Assembly: GCF_001044395.1 (NCBI RefSeq)
Contig: NZ_JANU01000007.1
Location: 62,001 to 126,000 of the forward strand
Reading direction: 5' to 3'
DNA length: 64,000 nt
From: Caenimonas sp. SL110
Lineage (GTDB): Bacteria; Pseudomonadota; Gammaproteobacteria; Burkholderiales; Burkholderiaceae_C
Each line of letters opens with the position of its first letter. Position 1 is the stretch's first letter. Below, in pieces: positions 17,910-27,436 of the stretch. The position numbers and the translations under genes were made by a program. Below the pieces are notes generated by a model. That model was not told the origin of the DNA and did not search any database. It was given only the letters and a program-made list of their open reading frames with translations.

Positions 17910-20900
17910 ATGCCCGTCCTCGACGCCGTTCAAACCTTCGCTGGCATCGCCAACGAAAACGAGTTCTACAGCCACCACTACCTGGCCGAAGTCTTCAAGG
18001 GCGACATCAAGGCCCGGCTCGACGCCTGGGAAGCGGCGGAGGCCGAACACCCTGGCGACGAAGCGCACCGCGCTCCCCATAAGCGACTTCAGGCCTGGGC
18101 GCAAAAGTGGTTTGGACTGCGAGGCCAGGTGCAGCGTAGCCGAGCGGCTGCCGATGGCGATACCGAACGCTGGCACCTCTTCACGCAAATCCAGGCCGGC
18201 CTGATGCAGGCGCTGGGCTTCGACGCGCCGGCCACGCAACCTGCGCAGCACGAGTGGGTGCCCGGTCAACCCATTCCGGTGTGGCAGGTGCAAGGCGCCA
18301 AGCTGGTGGCGATTCCGGCCTACCAGCCGGGCGCCGAAAACGAAGACCTGCTCGACCACAAGCTGCAGGCTCTGCACTACGGTGGCGAGCCCGTCCCAAG
18401 CGCACTTCACAACGAAGCCTGGGCCGACATGCTGTCCGGCGCCGTCTTCGGCGCCGAGGCCCCACCGCGCTACGTGTTGCTGGCGGGCCTGGACCACTGG
18501 CTGCTGCTGGACCGCTACAAGTGGCCCAACAACCGAGCGCTGCGTTTCGACTGGGCCGACATCCTTGACCGCAAGGACACCGACACGCTCAAGGCCTGCG
18601 CCGCATTGCTGCACAAGGACTGCCTCGCCCCGGGCGAGGGCAACAGCCTGCTGCAGAGCCTGGACGAAAACGCGCACAAGCACGCCTTCGGCGTCAGCGA
18701 AGACCTGAAGTTCGCGCTGCGCAAGGCCATCGAGCTGCTGGGCAACGAGGCCGCTCGCCAACTGGACGAGCAGGCCAGCGGCAGCAAGAAGAGCGTGTAC
18801 TCCGGCCAGTACAAGCTCGACCCGGCGGAACTCAGTTTGGAATGCCTGCGCATGGTGTACCGGCTGTTGTTCATGTTCTATATCGAGGCACGCCCTGAAC
18901 TGGGTTACGTGCCCATCGCCAAGAGCGAGGTCTATCTCAAGGGCTACAGCCTGGAAAGCCTGCGCGACCTGGAGATGCAGCCGCTCAACACGCCGCACGC
19001 ACGCGACGGCTTCTATTTCGACGCCACGCTGCGCCGCCTGTTCAAGCTGGTGTCCCAGGGCTGCGGTCTCGGCGAGCCCGCGCAAACCCAGTTGGGCAGC
19101 ACGGTGGCTGGCGCGAAAGACACCTTCGCCATGGCACCGCTGGACAGCCGGCTGTTCGACGACAGCACGTTGCCACTTTTGGCCAAGGTGCGCTTCCCCA
19201 ACCATGTGTGGCAAGACATCGTCCGCCTGATGTCGCTGACCCGAGGGCAGGGCAAGGGTCGGCGCAGTGGGCGGGTCAGCTACCAGCTGCTGTCCATCAA
19301 CCAGCTGGGCGCGGTGTACGAGGCGCTACTCAGTTACCGCGGATTCTTCGCAGCCGAAGACCTGTACGAGGTGAAACCGGCTCCCAAGAAGGGTCGTGGA
19401 GGCGACGTTGACGCCGATGGTGACGATGACGACGCCGATGACGCCGATGACGCGCCCACCGGCCGCCGGGGCCGCGCCCCAGGCGACTCGGAAGCCGACA
19501 AGCTGGAAAACGCCTGGTTCGTGCCAGCCACTCGCCTGAGCGAGTACCACGAAGACGAGCGAGTCTTCGATGTTAACGAGGCCGGCCACCGCGTGCTGCG
19601 CAAGCACGTCAAGGGCAGTTTCATCTACCGCCTGGCCGGCCGCGACCGGCAGAAGAGCGCCAGCTACTACACGCCTCAGGTGCTGACGCAATGCCTGGTG
19701 AAGTACGCGCTGAAAGAGCTGCTGAACAGCGACCGGGTGAAGAGGGCCGACGACATCCTGACCATCACGGTGTGTGAGCCCGCCATGGGCAGCGCCGCGT
19801 TCTTGAACGAAGCCGTCAACCAGCTGGCCGATGCCTATCTGGAACGCAAGCAGGCCGAGCTGGGCAAGCGCATCCCGCACGACGAGTACCCACAGGAACT
19901 GCAGAAGGTTCGCATGGTGCTGGCCGACCGCAACGTGTTCGGCGTGGACTTGAACCCGGTGGCGGTGGAACTGGCCGAGGTGTCGTTGTGGCTGAATGCC
20001 ATCTATGGCGAGGCAGATGGACAAGGCCGCCCATTGCCGGCGCGTGTGCCCTGGTTTGGCTACCAGCTGTTTGCAGGCAACAGCCTGATCGGTGCTCGGG
20101 CTCAGGTCTTCCCACCGGGCAAGCTGCTCAAGGGCGCCAAGCCCGCTTGGCATGAAGAGCCGCCGCGCCGCGTCACCCGCGCCCAGCCGCGCAAGGCCGA
20201 CGAGATCTGGCATTTCCTGCTGCCCGACCCCGGCATGGCCGACTATGCCGACAAGGACGCTAAGAAGCTCTACGCCGACGACTTCGAGCGCCTGAAGAAA
20301 TGGCGCAAGGCCTTCAACGCGCCGCTCGCGCATCACGAGATAGCACGCCTTCAGCAACTCAGCACGAAGGTGCAGGAACTGTGGGACGAGCACACCAAGG
20401 CCCTGGTACGCGACCGCGCCCGCACGGAAGATCCGATCGACGTGTGGCCGCACCGCAAAGCCTCTCGTGATGCCGCGGCCGATACTGCGCAAGTCGTCGT
20501 CAGCCGTGCCCAGAAGGAGGCAATCCGCCGCCAGGGCCTGCTGAACGAAGACGGCGACCTGGCCACGCCATTCCGCCGGCTGAAGCTGGTGATGGACTAC
20601 TGGTGCGCGCTGTGGTTCTGGCCTATCACGCAGAGCAATACGCTGCCCAGCCGCGAAGCCTGGTGGATGGAGGTGGGCGCCATCTTGGAAGGCAATGTGG
20701 TGGACATTGCGCAGCAGCCCGAGCTGGACTTACAGCCTACGGCGCCGGTGGCGGCGCAGGTGCTGGTGCCTGAAGTGCAGCCAACGTTTGAGGGCTTCGA
20801 GACCCAGCTGCCGCTATCCCAGGCGACCGAGCAGCCCAACCTACACGACAAGTTCGGCCAACTGCGTATCAGCCGACTTCGCGAGCACTTTCCGCGAGTG

Positions 20901-23003
20901 CCGGTGGTGGAGGCCCTTGCCTCTAGCCGACGCTTCATGCACTGGGAGCTTTGCTTCGCCGACCTATTTGCCAATCGCGGCGGATTCGACCTCATCGTGG
21001 GAAATCCTCCGTGGCTGAAGGTCCAATGGAACGAAGCCGGCGTGCTCGGCGAGTTCAACCCCATGTTTGCTATTCGCAACTTCAGCGCTACGGATTTGGC
21101 CATGCTGCGTGCCGAGGCCTTCGGTGGATATCAGGGGCTGCAAGCTGCTTGGACGAACGAGCTGGAGGAGGCCGAAGGCGTGCAGCGGTTCTTAAATGCG
21201 GTACAGAACTATCCGCTGCTTGCCGGCATGAAGGCGAATTTGTACAAGTGCTTTATGCCAAAGGCTTGGGCTCTAACGAGTCCAACCGGTGTGGCGGCGC
21301 TCTTGCACCCCGAGGGTCCTTTTGAGGACCCCAATGGCGGCACGCTGCGGGAGGCTGTGTATGCGAGGCTTCGATCGCACTTCCAGTTTCAGAATCAGAT
21401 GATGCTCTTTCCGATCGGGGACAGGGTGAAGTTCAGCATCAACATCTACGGTTCGGCAAAAGCCGAGGCTGGATTTGACAATCTAGCAAATCTCTTCACA
21501 CCTGCGTCTGTCGATGCCTGTTATCTACACGATGGCGCTGGATTGACAGGCGGCATCAAGAATGAGAAAGGAGAGTGGAATACTGTCGGGCATGCGCAGC
21601 GCATCGTACGCGTCGATGATGCATCACTGACCGTATTTGCCAAGCTCTACGACGAAGCCGGTACGCCACCGCATCGCGCTCGCCTCCCAGTCCTTCATGC
21701 ACAGACTCTCAGTAGCGTCTTGTCAAAGTTAGCGGGCTGGCCACGCCGTCTAGTCGACCTCGGAGAAGACTACTTCGCGACGCAGCACTGGAACGAAAAG
21801 CTGCAGCAGGATGATGGAACAATTTCGCGTCGCCCCACAAGCGAGCCCGGGTTTCCGGACTCGCCAGCCGACTTGGTCCTGAGCGGACCACACTTCTTCT
21901 TGGCAAATCCGCTGAACAAGACTCCTGATCAAGTGAGCGTCACACGAGGGCAGTACAGCGGCCTAGCCTTGGAAGAATTGCCGCCCGACTATCTTCCAAG
22001 AACCAACTACAAGCCTAGTTCGAATGCGCCTGAGTATTTGCGTCGGACGCCACGGGTAGGTTGGATCGATGCCAATGCAGTTGCACCGAAGCCGGTTACT
22101 CACTATTTCCGGCTCATCAATAGAGAGATGGTTGTTCCGGCAAACGAGCGTACTTACATCAGCGCGCTGATCCCACCCGGAGTCAGTCACCTAAATACTA
22201 TTCTCGCGCACGCGTTTCGAAGGGAGGAAGACCTATGTGGCGCATTGGCGTGGTCGCATTCGGTTCTTGCCGACTTCCGAGTCAAATCGACTGGTATGGG
22301 GCATGCAAACACGACTCTTGTAGACCAACTACCCATCCCTATGGAGTGGCACACAACTGCAGTCGCCCGAGCACTGACACTCAACTGCTTGACCTCGCAC
22401 TATGCGCCGCTCTGGGAAGGCGTTTACGACTCTGCCTTCGCGGACCAATCTTGGAGCCAGCCAAGTAACCCGCGCCTGCCACAAGACTTCTGGCTCGGCG
22501 TCACCAGCACTTGGACGCGCCAATGCGCCCTGCGTGGCGACTACGCTCGTCGCATGGCTCTGGTCGAGATCGACGTGCTAGTGGCGCAGGCGTTGAGCCT
22601 CACGCTTGATGAGCTGCTGCTGATCTACCGCGTGCAGTTTCCGGTGATGCAGGGCTACGAGCGCGACACTTGGTATGACATCAACGGTCGCATCATTTTC
22701 ACTAGTAGCAAGGGCCTGGTCGGCGTCGGCATGCCGCGCAAGGGCGCTGCCAAGACGCCGAAGACCCGCATCCGCACGCCGGATGGCAAAGTGCGTGAAG
22801 GCACCCTGGGCTGGGAAGACCTCTACAAGGACGGCGAGTGGCTGGTGCCCGACGGCACCGTCATCACCCAGTGGGTAACCGACGACACGCTGCCGGGCGG
22901 CCCGCGCACCGTGGAACGCCGCTACGTCGCCCCGTTCGCACGTGCCAACCGCGAAGAGGACTACCGCATCGCGTGGGCGTTCTTCGAAGCGGAGTCGCCA
23001 TGA
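17910..23003 (+). CDS. Large adenine-specific DNA methyltransferase-like protein (DrmMI/Eco57I type)
   Basis: 1697 residues. ATG 17910 has GCAGGAG about 8 bases upstream. An N-terminal region with ANENEFYSHHYLAEVF is followed by an Asp-rich linker (about 495-530) and the methyltransferase core: SASYYTPQVLTQ (about 585), VCEPAMGSAAFLNEA (SAM-binding motif I, about 622), FGVDLNPVAVELAEVSLWLN, and the catalytic NPPW in FDLIVGNPPWLKVQW (about 1031). The C-terminal third should read the DNA target. Such enzymes methylate N6 of adenine to mark self DNA in DISARM, BREX and type IIG systems. No clear nuclease motif was found. Its stop overlaps the next start (ATGA). Codon use turns AT-richer between about 21,000 and 22,450. 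Confidence 0.87.
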   Translation: MPVLDAVQTFAGIANENEFYSHHYLAEVFKGDIKARLDAWEAAEAEHPGDEAHRAPHKRLQAWAQKWFGLRGQVQRSRAAADGDTERWHLFTQIQAGLMQALGFDAPATQPAQHEWVPGQPIPVWQVQGAKLVAIPAYQPGAENEDLLDHKLQALHYGGEPVPSALHNEAWADMLSGAVFGAEAPPRYVLLAGLDHWLLLDRYKWPNNRALRFDWADILDRKDTDTLKACAALLHKDCLAPGEGNSLLQSLDENAHKHAFGVSEDLKFALRKAIELLGNEAARQLDEQASGSKKSVYSGQYKLDPAELSLECLRMVYRLLFMFYIEARPELGYVPIAKSEVYLKGYSLESLRDLEMQPLNTPHARDGFYFDATLRRLFKLVSQGCGLGEPAQTQLGSTVAGAKDTFAMAPLDSRLFDDSTLPLLAKVRFPNHVWQDIVRLMSLTRGQGKGRRSGRVSYQLLSINQLGAVYEALLSYRGFFAAEDLYEVKPAPKKGRGGDVDADGDDDDADDADDAPTGRRGRAPGDSEADKLENAWFVPATRLSEYHEDERVFDVNEAGHRVLRKHVKGSFIYRLAGRDRQKSASYYTPQVLTQCLVKYALKELLNSDRVKRADDILTITVCEPAMGSAAFLNEAVNQLADAYLERKQAELGKRIPHDEYPQELQKVRMVLADRNVFGVDLNPVAVELAEVSLWLNAIYGEADGQGRPLPARVPWFGYQLFAGNSLIGARAQVFPPGKLLKGAKPAWHEEPPRRVTRAQPRKADEIWHFLLPDPGMADYADKDAKKLYADDFERLKKWRKAFNAPLAHHEIARLQQLSTKVQELWDEHTKALVRDRARTEDPIDVWPHRKASRDAAADTAQVVVSRAQKEAIRRQGLLNEDGDLATPFRRLKLVMDYWCALWFWPITQSNTLPSREAWWMEVGAILEGNVVDIAQQPELDLQPTAPVAAQVLVPEVQPTFEGFETQLPLSQATEQPNLHDKFGQLRISRLREHFPRVPVVEALASSRRFMHWELCFADLFANRGGFDLIVGNPPWLKVQWNEAGVLGEFNPMFAIRNFSATDLAMLRAEAFGGYQGLQAAWTNELEEAEGVQRFLNAVQNYPLLAGMKANLYKCFMPKAWALTSPTGVAALLHPEGPFEDPNGGTLREAVYARLRSHFQFQNQMMLFPIGDRVKFSINIYGSAKAEAGFDNLANLFTPASVDACYLHDGAGLTGGIKNEKGEWNTVGHAQRIVRVDDASLTVFAKLYDEAGTPPHRARLPVLHAQTLSSVLSKLAGWPRRLVDLGEDYFATQHWNEKLQQDDGTISRRPTSEPGFPDSPADLVLSGPHFFLANPLNKTPDQVSVTRGQYSGLALEELPPDYLPRTNYKPSSNAPEYLRRTPRVGWIDANAVAPKPVTHYFRLINREMVVPANERTYISALIPPGVSHLNTILAHAFRREEDLCGALAWSHSVLADFRVKSTGMGHANTTLVDQLPIPMEWHTTAVARALTLNCLTSHYAPLWEGVYDSAFADQSWSQPSNPRLPQDFWLGVTSTWTRQCALRGDYARRMALVEIDVLVAQALSLTLDELLLIYRVQFPVMQGYERDTWYDINGRIIFTSSKGLVGVGMPRKGAAKTPKTRIRTPDGKVREGTLGWEDLYKDGEWLVPDGTVITQWVTDDTLPGGPRTVERRYVAPFARANREEDYRIAWAFFEAESP

Positions 23004-23851
23004 CACCGAGCTTCCGCCACTTGGCACGCGAATCTGTGGATCGTGCTCGTGCAGAACTCGCCAGCGGCGACAGGGCACGCTTGAAGTTTGCTGCGCTTGA
23101 GCTTCGCATGGCCATCGAGTCGGTGACCTACGAGCGAGCGCAGTCCTACCGCGACGAGATTCCGCAGGCTGAGTACCGCACGTGGCAGCCCAAGAAGGTG
23201 ATGCAGCTGCTCGTCGACATCGAGCCGCGTGCCGACAAGGGGGGAATCATCGCCTACGGCATCGAAGAGGTGCCGGGTGTCGCCGCGAAGGAGATGACTT
23301 CACTTGGCGCGGAGCAGGTATTTGGCCTGCGTGCGATCAAGGCCCACTACGACGCGCTGGGGTCGTACCTTCACATGCCCACGTTGAAGCAGCTGGAAGA
23401 CGTGGGACAGCCGGATTTGGCCAAGCTGCACGATCGGTGCTTGACCATCATCGGGTTGCTCGACGGCGTGCTGTCCTCACCCGTCTTCAATATCAACTTC
23501 GGCTCCTTCAGTTCGATCGAGTGCATGAACCCCGACTGCCGGAAGACCGTGCGGCGGCGCATTCCAACAGGGCAGAGCGCGCTGTCGGCGGCTTGTCTGG
23601 ATTGCGGGATGGACTACAAGCTGTCAGTGGACGCGGATGGCCAGTGCGTATGGCGTCCGGTTCTCGAAGAGGTCCCGTGCCCAGGTCCGTCATGCGAAGT
23701 GGTGTTCAAGATACTGCCTGGCGAACTCAAGGCCGGTAGGCGCCTGGTGTGCCACGCCTGCGGTGGCCGATTCCAGATCGGTTTGGCCCTGTTCTCTGAT
23801 GAGGCGTCGGCTGTGGCGGACCCGGCGACACAGGTCCAGGGCACACCATGA
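23000..23851 (+). CDS. Zinc-binding protein of the cassette, HEPN-like N-terminus possible
   Basis: 283 residues from ATG 23000 (ATGA overlap). The helical N-terminus (ARESVDRARAELASGD, LKFAALELRMAIESVTYERA) resembles HEPN/DUF4145-like helical bundles, then WQPKKVMQLLVDIEP. The C-terminal half has pairs of cysteines: CMNPDC, CLDCG, CPGPSC and CHACGG, enough for two zinc ribbons. No RxxxxH ribonuclease motif of active HEPN toxins was seen. It is coupled to the methyltransferase. I infer a nucleic-acid-binding or adaptor role in the same system; the family is not recognised. Confidence 0.65.
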   Translation: MTPSFRHLARESVDRARAELASGDRARLKFAALELRMAIESVTYERAQSYRDEIPQAEYRTWQPKKVMQLLVDIEPRADKGGIIAYGIEEVPGVAAKEMTSLGAEQVFGLRAIKAHYDALGSYLHMPTLKQLEDVGQPDLAKLHDRCLTIIGLLDGVLSSPVFNINFGSFSSIECMNPDCRKTVRRRIPTGQSALSAACLDCGMDYKLSVDADGQCVWRPVLEEVPCPGPSCEVVFKILPGELKAGRRLVCHACGGRFQIGLALFSDEASAVADPATQVQGTP

Positions 23852-23924
23852 GCGGAAGCGACTTTGACCTGGATCGCATCGCAAGAGTCACCTTGACCTC
23901 GACAACGCGTCGACGGTGCTGCGG

Positions 23925-26900
23925 ATGCCCTTGATGCGCACTCTTCGCCTGGTCAGAGACTTGTTTCGTACTCCGTGGTCCGTCCGCACGGTTGCGTGCC
24001 GCGACGAGGCCGCGTGGTTCGCGCAGAACAACTGCAGGCGCCGCCTGGCGCTGTCAAGGCTGGAACGGGATCTGCTGTTCGCAGGCGAACATCCTTTGCG
24101 GCTTGCCTTCTCGCTGCTGGCGTTGCAGATCGCTCTGCTAGTTTTGGTGGCACTGCTCCCGCAGGATTGGCTCGACCCCGCCTGGTTCAATTGGGCGGCC
24201 GCCGAACAGCTGACGCACTTCTCTACGGTGTGGACCATCCAGGCGACGCTGGCTGCACTGGTCTACCCGATCGTGATCTCCTTCGTTGCCGTCTACCTGC
24301 AACGCAGGCCAGCAGCGGAGGCCTTCATTCACCTCTACATGCTCGATTCTGGCGGGCTTGCAGCGGGTCTGTCTTCGCTGGGCTTGGTTGTTGTGATGGG
24401 CGTCCAGTACCTGATGTTGAGCACATGGGGAACGGCATGGCTTCCAGGCTGGGCGGCAATCGACACCGCCTGGTTCGTCCTCAATGCCGCGCTGACGACG
24501 TTCTTCCTGTTCCGAACGGTGGAGTTTCTCCGGCCAGAGGTGCAGGCCAGGGTCATCCAGCGCTACACCGTCAACGTGGCGCTGCCCAGAGACGTACAGC
24601 GCTTGAACTCATTTCAAGTGTTGGCCGGTGGCATTGCCAAGGGCTGGTTTCCGGTGCCGTCATATGGGGACGACAAGGCACCGGAAGGACCGCGCATGCT
24701 GATTGGCAGGGGGTTCCGGGAAGGTGATGTCCAGGGCGAACTGCGCCTGCAGACGCAAGCTCGATTGGTGGACGTTCGCATCTGGGTTGTCAGGCTGGTC
24801 GTCGAAGCCTGGTACCGCAGTGCACTGACATCGCCTCGGCCTGACAAGCCGGAAGCGTTTGGTGTCAACGAGTCCTGGCCGTTGTTCACGTTGCCGATGA
24901 GTCCGGGCACGGTCTACGAAAGCAATTTGTCTCTTGCCATGGTGGCGGACGGCCCGAAGCTTTCACCCTGGCAGCGCTGGCTGCTGCGCTGGTCGGTGGT
25001 GTTGCAGCCGACATCCCGAGAGAGGTATGGCATCCGGGTTGAAGCCATCCTTGGTGAGTTGGCCGCCGATGCGCGAAACATGGCAGCCAGGCCCGACAAC
25101 GAAGGGTTCGAGCGCGCCTATAGCGCGCTGATCGACTTGCACGGACTGCTGCTGGCGGCCTGCCTCGACAAGACGGAGACCGGAGAGCAAGGCAGCTGGG
25201 CGTTGCTACCCGATTCGCAAAGCATCTTTGACCGACCCCTGCACACGAACTGGAGCAACGTCTATCGCGGCATCTTCGAGGCTGCGATTGAGGGCATGGT
25301 CCGAGACACCCGGCCACTGCGTCGCTTGTGCCACCTTCTGCAGCATCTTGATGACGACGAGCTTCGCGCATCGCCCGTCGAGATTCGGGAACACCTGCTG
25401 CATATGCCACCGCTGATGATGTTTCAGCTCAGCAACTGGTGGGCCTTCAGGGTCGAAGAGCAGGGGATCATCGAGCACAGTCACAAGCAGATGGTGCTGC
25501 TGCGGCCGCCGCTCAATCGTGTCTATGAGGAGGTGCTCTCCACCTTCGTTGCGGGATGGGAGAACGGGCGGCCCGACAAGCCTCGGCGAAATCGAGACGC
25601 GCATGCGTTGGACTGGGCAACATTGCCAGGTTTGGCACGTCTGAACTGCAAGCACATCGAAGAGACGGCACGGATGCTGCTCGCGGCCGTGTTGCGCGGA
25701 GATCAGGCTGCCGCCGAATGGTTGGCTGACGTGCTCAGCAAGTGGTGGGGCACGTTGGCCTTCGATCACGAGCCGTACCAGCTCTACGACAAGACGACGT
25801 TCATCACCATTGACGATCTCGGGCTGGCTTGGTCTGCGTTCTGCACGAAGTTTGGCCTGGACGCCGACGATGCTGCGTCGCAGGAGCGATTGAGGCCAGT
25901 ACTGCAGCAGGGGGCCTTTCAAGCTGCCCTGCGAAACTACTGGACAGATGTGCGCTTGCTGACCATCGAGCTGATGCTCGACTGGGTCCGAGCCGTGCCG
26001 GCAGCATCCGCGAGCAGTTCGCTGGCGTTCGAGATCGCCGCCGGGCTTTTGTCCGGTAAGCAGTGGAAGAGCGGCGGCCAGGCTGACGACTCGCTCAGCA
26101 CCTTGTCGCCGCCCGAGTACCTGGTTGCAAAGGTGCGCCAGTTCGCGGCATCCGGCGAATGGCGTGGCGGGTATGTGGGGCGCTTGGACGGGTTCGTAGA
26201 ACGCGTGAGAGACATGCACAGGCCCAACATGGTCAGCTCGCGTGTGTACTCCTCCTGGGGCGCCGACGATGTGGAGTCGCTCCAGGATTCCCAGCTGGAG
26301 CTGCTTGCTGTTCTCGCCAATGGAGCGTGGGGCTTGCCTCGCTCGCTGCAGCGGCAACTGGATGTCTGGTTTGATGCCCGCTTTGATCAGTACAGCAGCA
26401 TTGACATTCTTCGTGGCCGTCTGAAGAGCTGGCTTGAACGGTTGGACGCGCAGCCTGGCCTGTCGGTTGAGCACATCGACCTCATGAAGGCGCGCGTCAA
26501 GCCCGGAGTGCCGGCGCAGACGGCCATCGACCATGTGAAGGCTGGCCTTCTTGCGGCCCAGCAGGCGTTGGAGGATCGGCGTGAAGAGACACTGGCCGCT
26601 CAGCCGATTGACCCCGATCGACTTCTGGAGATAGGGCGGTATGCATCTACCGAGGCGTTCAGCAAGGAGAAGGGTCGCTTCCCGATCCACCTGTTCCCGA
26701 TCGGAAGCACGGCCGAGAACTTGGAGGACTTCACGCTTACCTTCACACAGGTGCGTCGCGGCGAGCTGACACAGCTGCAGATGGACCAACGGGCCGTGAA
26801 CGAGGCGGAGTACTTCGCCGATGCCATGGCCCAGCAGGTTGCCATCGTCGTACTGAACGATGTCCTGCACCGATCGGATATCAAGGAAATCGCGGTCCAG

Positions 26901-27344
26901 GACGGCGATGCCTACTGGAAGGCGTTGCAGGCGCAGGCCGGCCTCATCGTGGCGAAGGGCGGCACGCCAATCCTTCTGCTGGACAACGCCACCCGCCCCG
27001 ATTGGGTGTGGGACTGGCAGCACGCGGATTTCGATGCCACGCACAAGCGGCCCGAGGATCTCCAGGTCAGGCGACGTGAAGGGCAAGGCGCCGGGTACCT
27101 GTGTGACTTCAACGAGATCGAGGTCTACGTCGCACCGCTGCCGATTGGTCAGTCGATCTTGCTATCGAGTGAGGTGTTTCGCGCCCTGACGTTCACCGAC
27201 TACGGTGAGGGTCGGTTTGTACGGGTTGAGGTGGTTGAGCTCGAAGGCGCCAAGAACTTGGTTGACCTCAAACTCACATTCGCGCGACGAGTGGAGATCG
27301 GTGAGCCCAGGGCAGTCAGGCTGGCGTATGCACAAGGCAAATGA
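23925..27344 (+). CDS. Large membrane protein of the cassette, four TM segments, unknown function
   Basis: About 1139 residues from ATG 23925; GTG 23916 and ATG 23934 are alternatives. After a basic N-terminus there are four hydrophobic segments within the first ~200 residues (LRLAFSLLALQIALLVLVAL; TIQATLAALVYPIVISFVAV; LSSLGLVVVMGVQYLML; AWFVLNAALTTFFLF). The remaining ~900 residues are soluble, helical and Trp-rich, without P-loop, nuclease or protease motifs that I can see. The topology predicts a big cytoplasmic part anchored to the inner membrane. It lies between the zinc protein and the 244-residue gene on the same strand. An upstream ATG at 23848 gives a natural-looking N-terminus if one base is restored. 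Confidence 0.78.
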   Translation: MPLMRTLRLVRDLFRTPWSVRTVACRDEAAWFAQNNCRRRLALSRLERDLLFAGEHPLRLAFSLLALQIALLVLVALLPQDWLDPAWFNWAAAEQLTHFSTVWTIQATLAALVYPIVISFVAVYLQRRPAAEAFIHLYMLDSGGLAAGLSSLGLVVVMGVQYLMLSTWGTAWLPGWAAIDTAWFVLNAALTTFFLFRTVEFLRPEVQARVIQRYTVNVALPRDVQRLNSFQVLAGGIAKGWFPVPSYGDDKAPEGPRMLIGRGFREGDVQGELRLQTQARLVDVRIWVVRLVVEAWYRSALTSPRPDKPEAFGVNESWPLFTLPMSPGTVYESNLSLAMVADGPKLSPWQRWLLRWSVVLQPTSRERYGIRVEAILGELAADARNMAARPDNEGFERAYSALIDLHGLLLAACLDKTETGEQGSWALLPDSQSIFDRPLHTNWSNVYRGIFEAAIEGMVRDTRPLRRLCHLLQHLDDDELRASPVEIREHLLHMPPLMMFQLSNWWAFRVEEQGIIEHSHKQMVLLRPPLNRVYEEVLSTFVAGWENGRPDKPRRNRDAHALDWATLPGLARLNCKHIEETARMLLAAVLRGDQAAAEWLADVLSKWWGTLAFDHEPYQLYDKTTFITIDDLGLAWSAFCTKFGLDADDAASQERLRPVLQQGAFQAALRNYWTDVRLLTIELMLDWVRAVPAASASSSLAFEIAAGLLSGKQWKSGGQADDSLSTLSPPEYLVAKVRQFAASGEWRGGYVGRLDGFVERVRDMHRPNMVSSRVYSSWGADDVESLQDSQLELLAVLANGAWGLPRSLQRQLDVWFDARFDQYSSIDILRGRLKSWLERLDAQPGLSVEHIDLMKARVKPGVPAQTAIDHVKAGLLAAQQALEDRREETLAAQPIDPDRLLEIGRYASTEAFSKEKGRFPIHLFPIGSTAENLEDFTLTFTQVRRGELTQLQMDQRAVNEAEYFADAMAQQVAIVVLNDVLHRSDIKEIAVQDGDAYWKALQAQAGLIVAKGGTPILLLDNATRPDWVWDWQHADFDATHKRPEDLQVRRREGQGAGYLCDFNEIEVYVAPLPIGQSILLSSEVFRALTFTDYGEGRFVRVEVVELEGAKNLVDLKLTFARRVEIGEPRAVRLAYAQGK

Positions 27345-27436
27345 GTGGTGCCGTGGCGGATCTCGTGTGGCAGCGATGGCGGCTGCCCCAGGATGCACGT
27401 CGTGACGACCGACGATCTGATCAGGGAGGTTCGAAC

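Noticed and set aside
16409..19214. Two minus-strand open frames of 500 and 492 codons opposite the SNF2 helicase and methyltransferase
   Set aside because: Both lie fully opposite genes with clear catalytic motifs and show no domain of their own.
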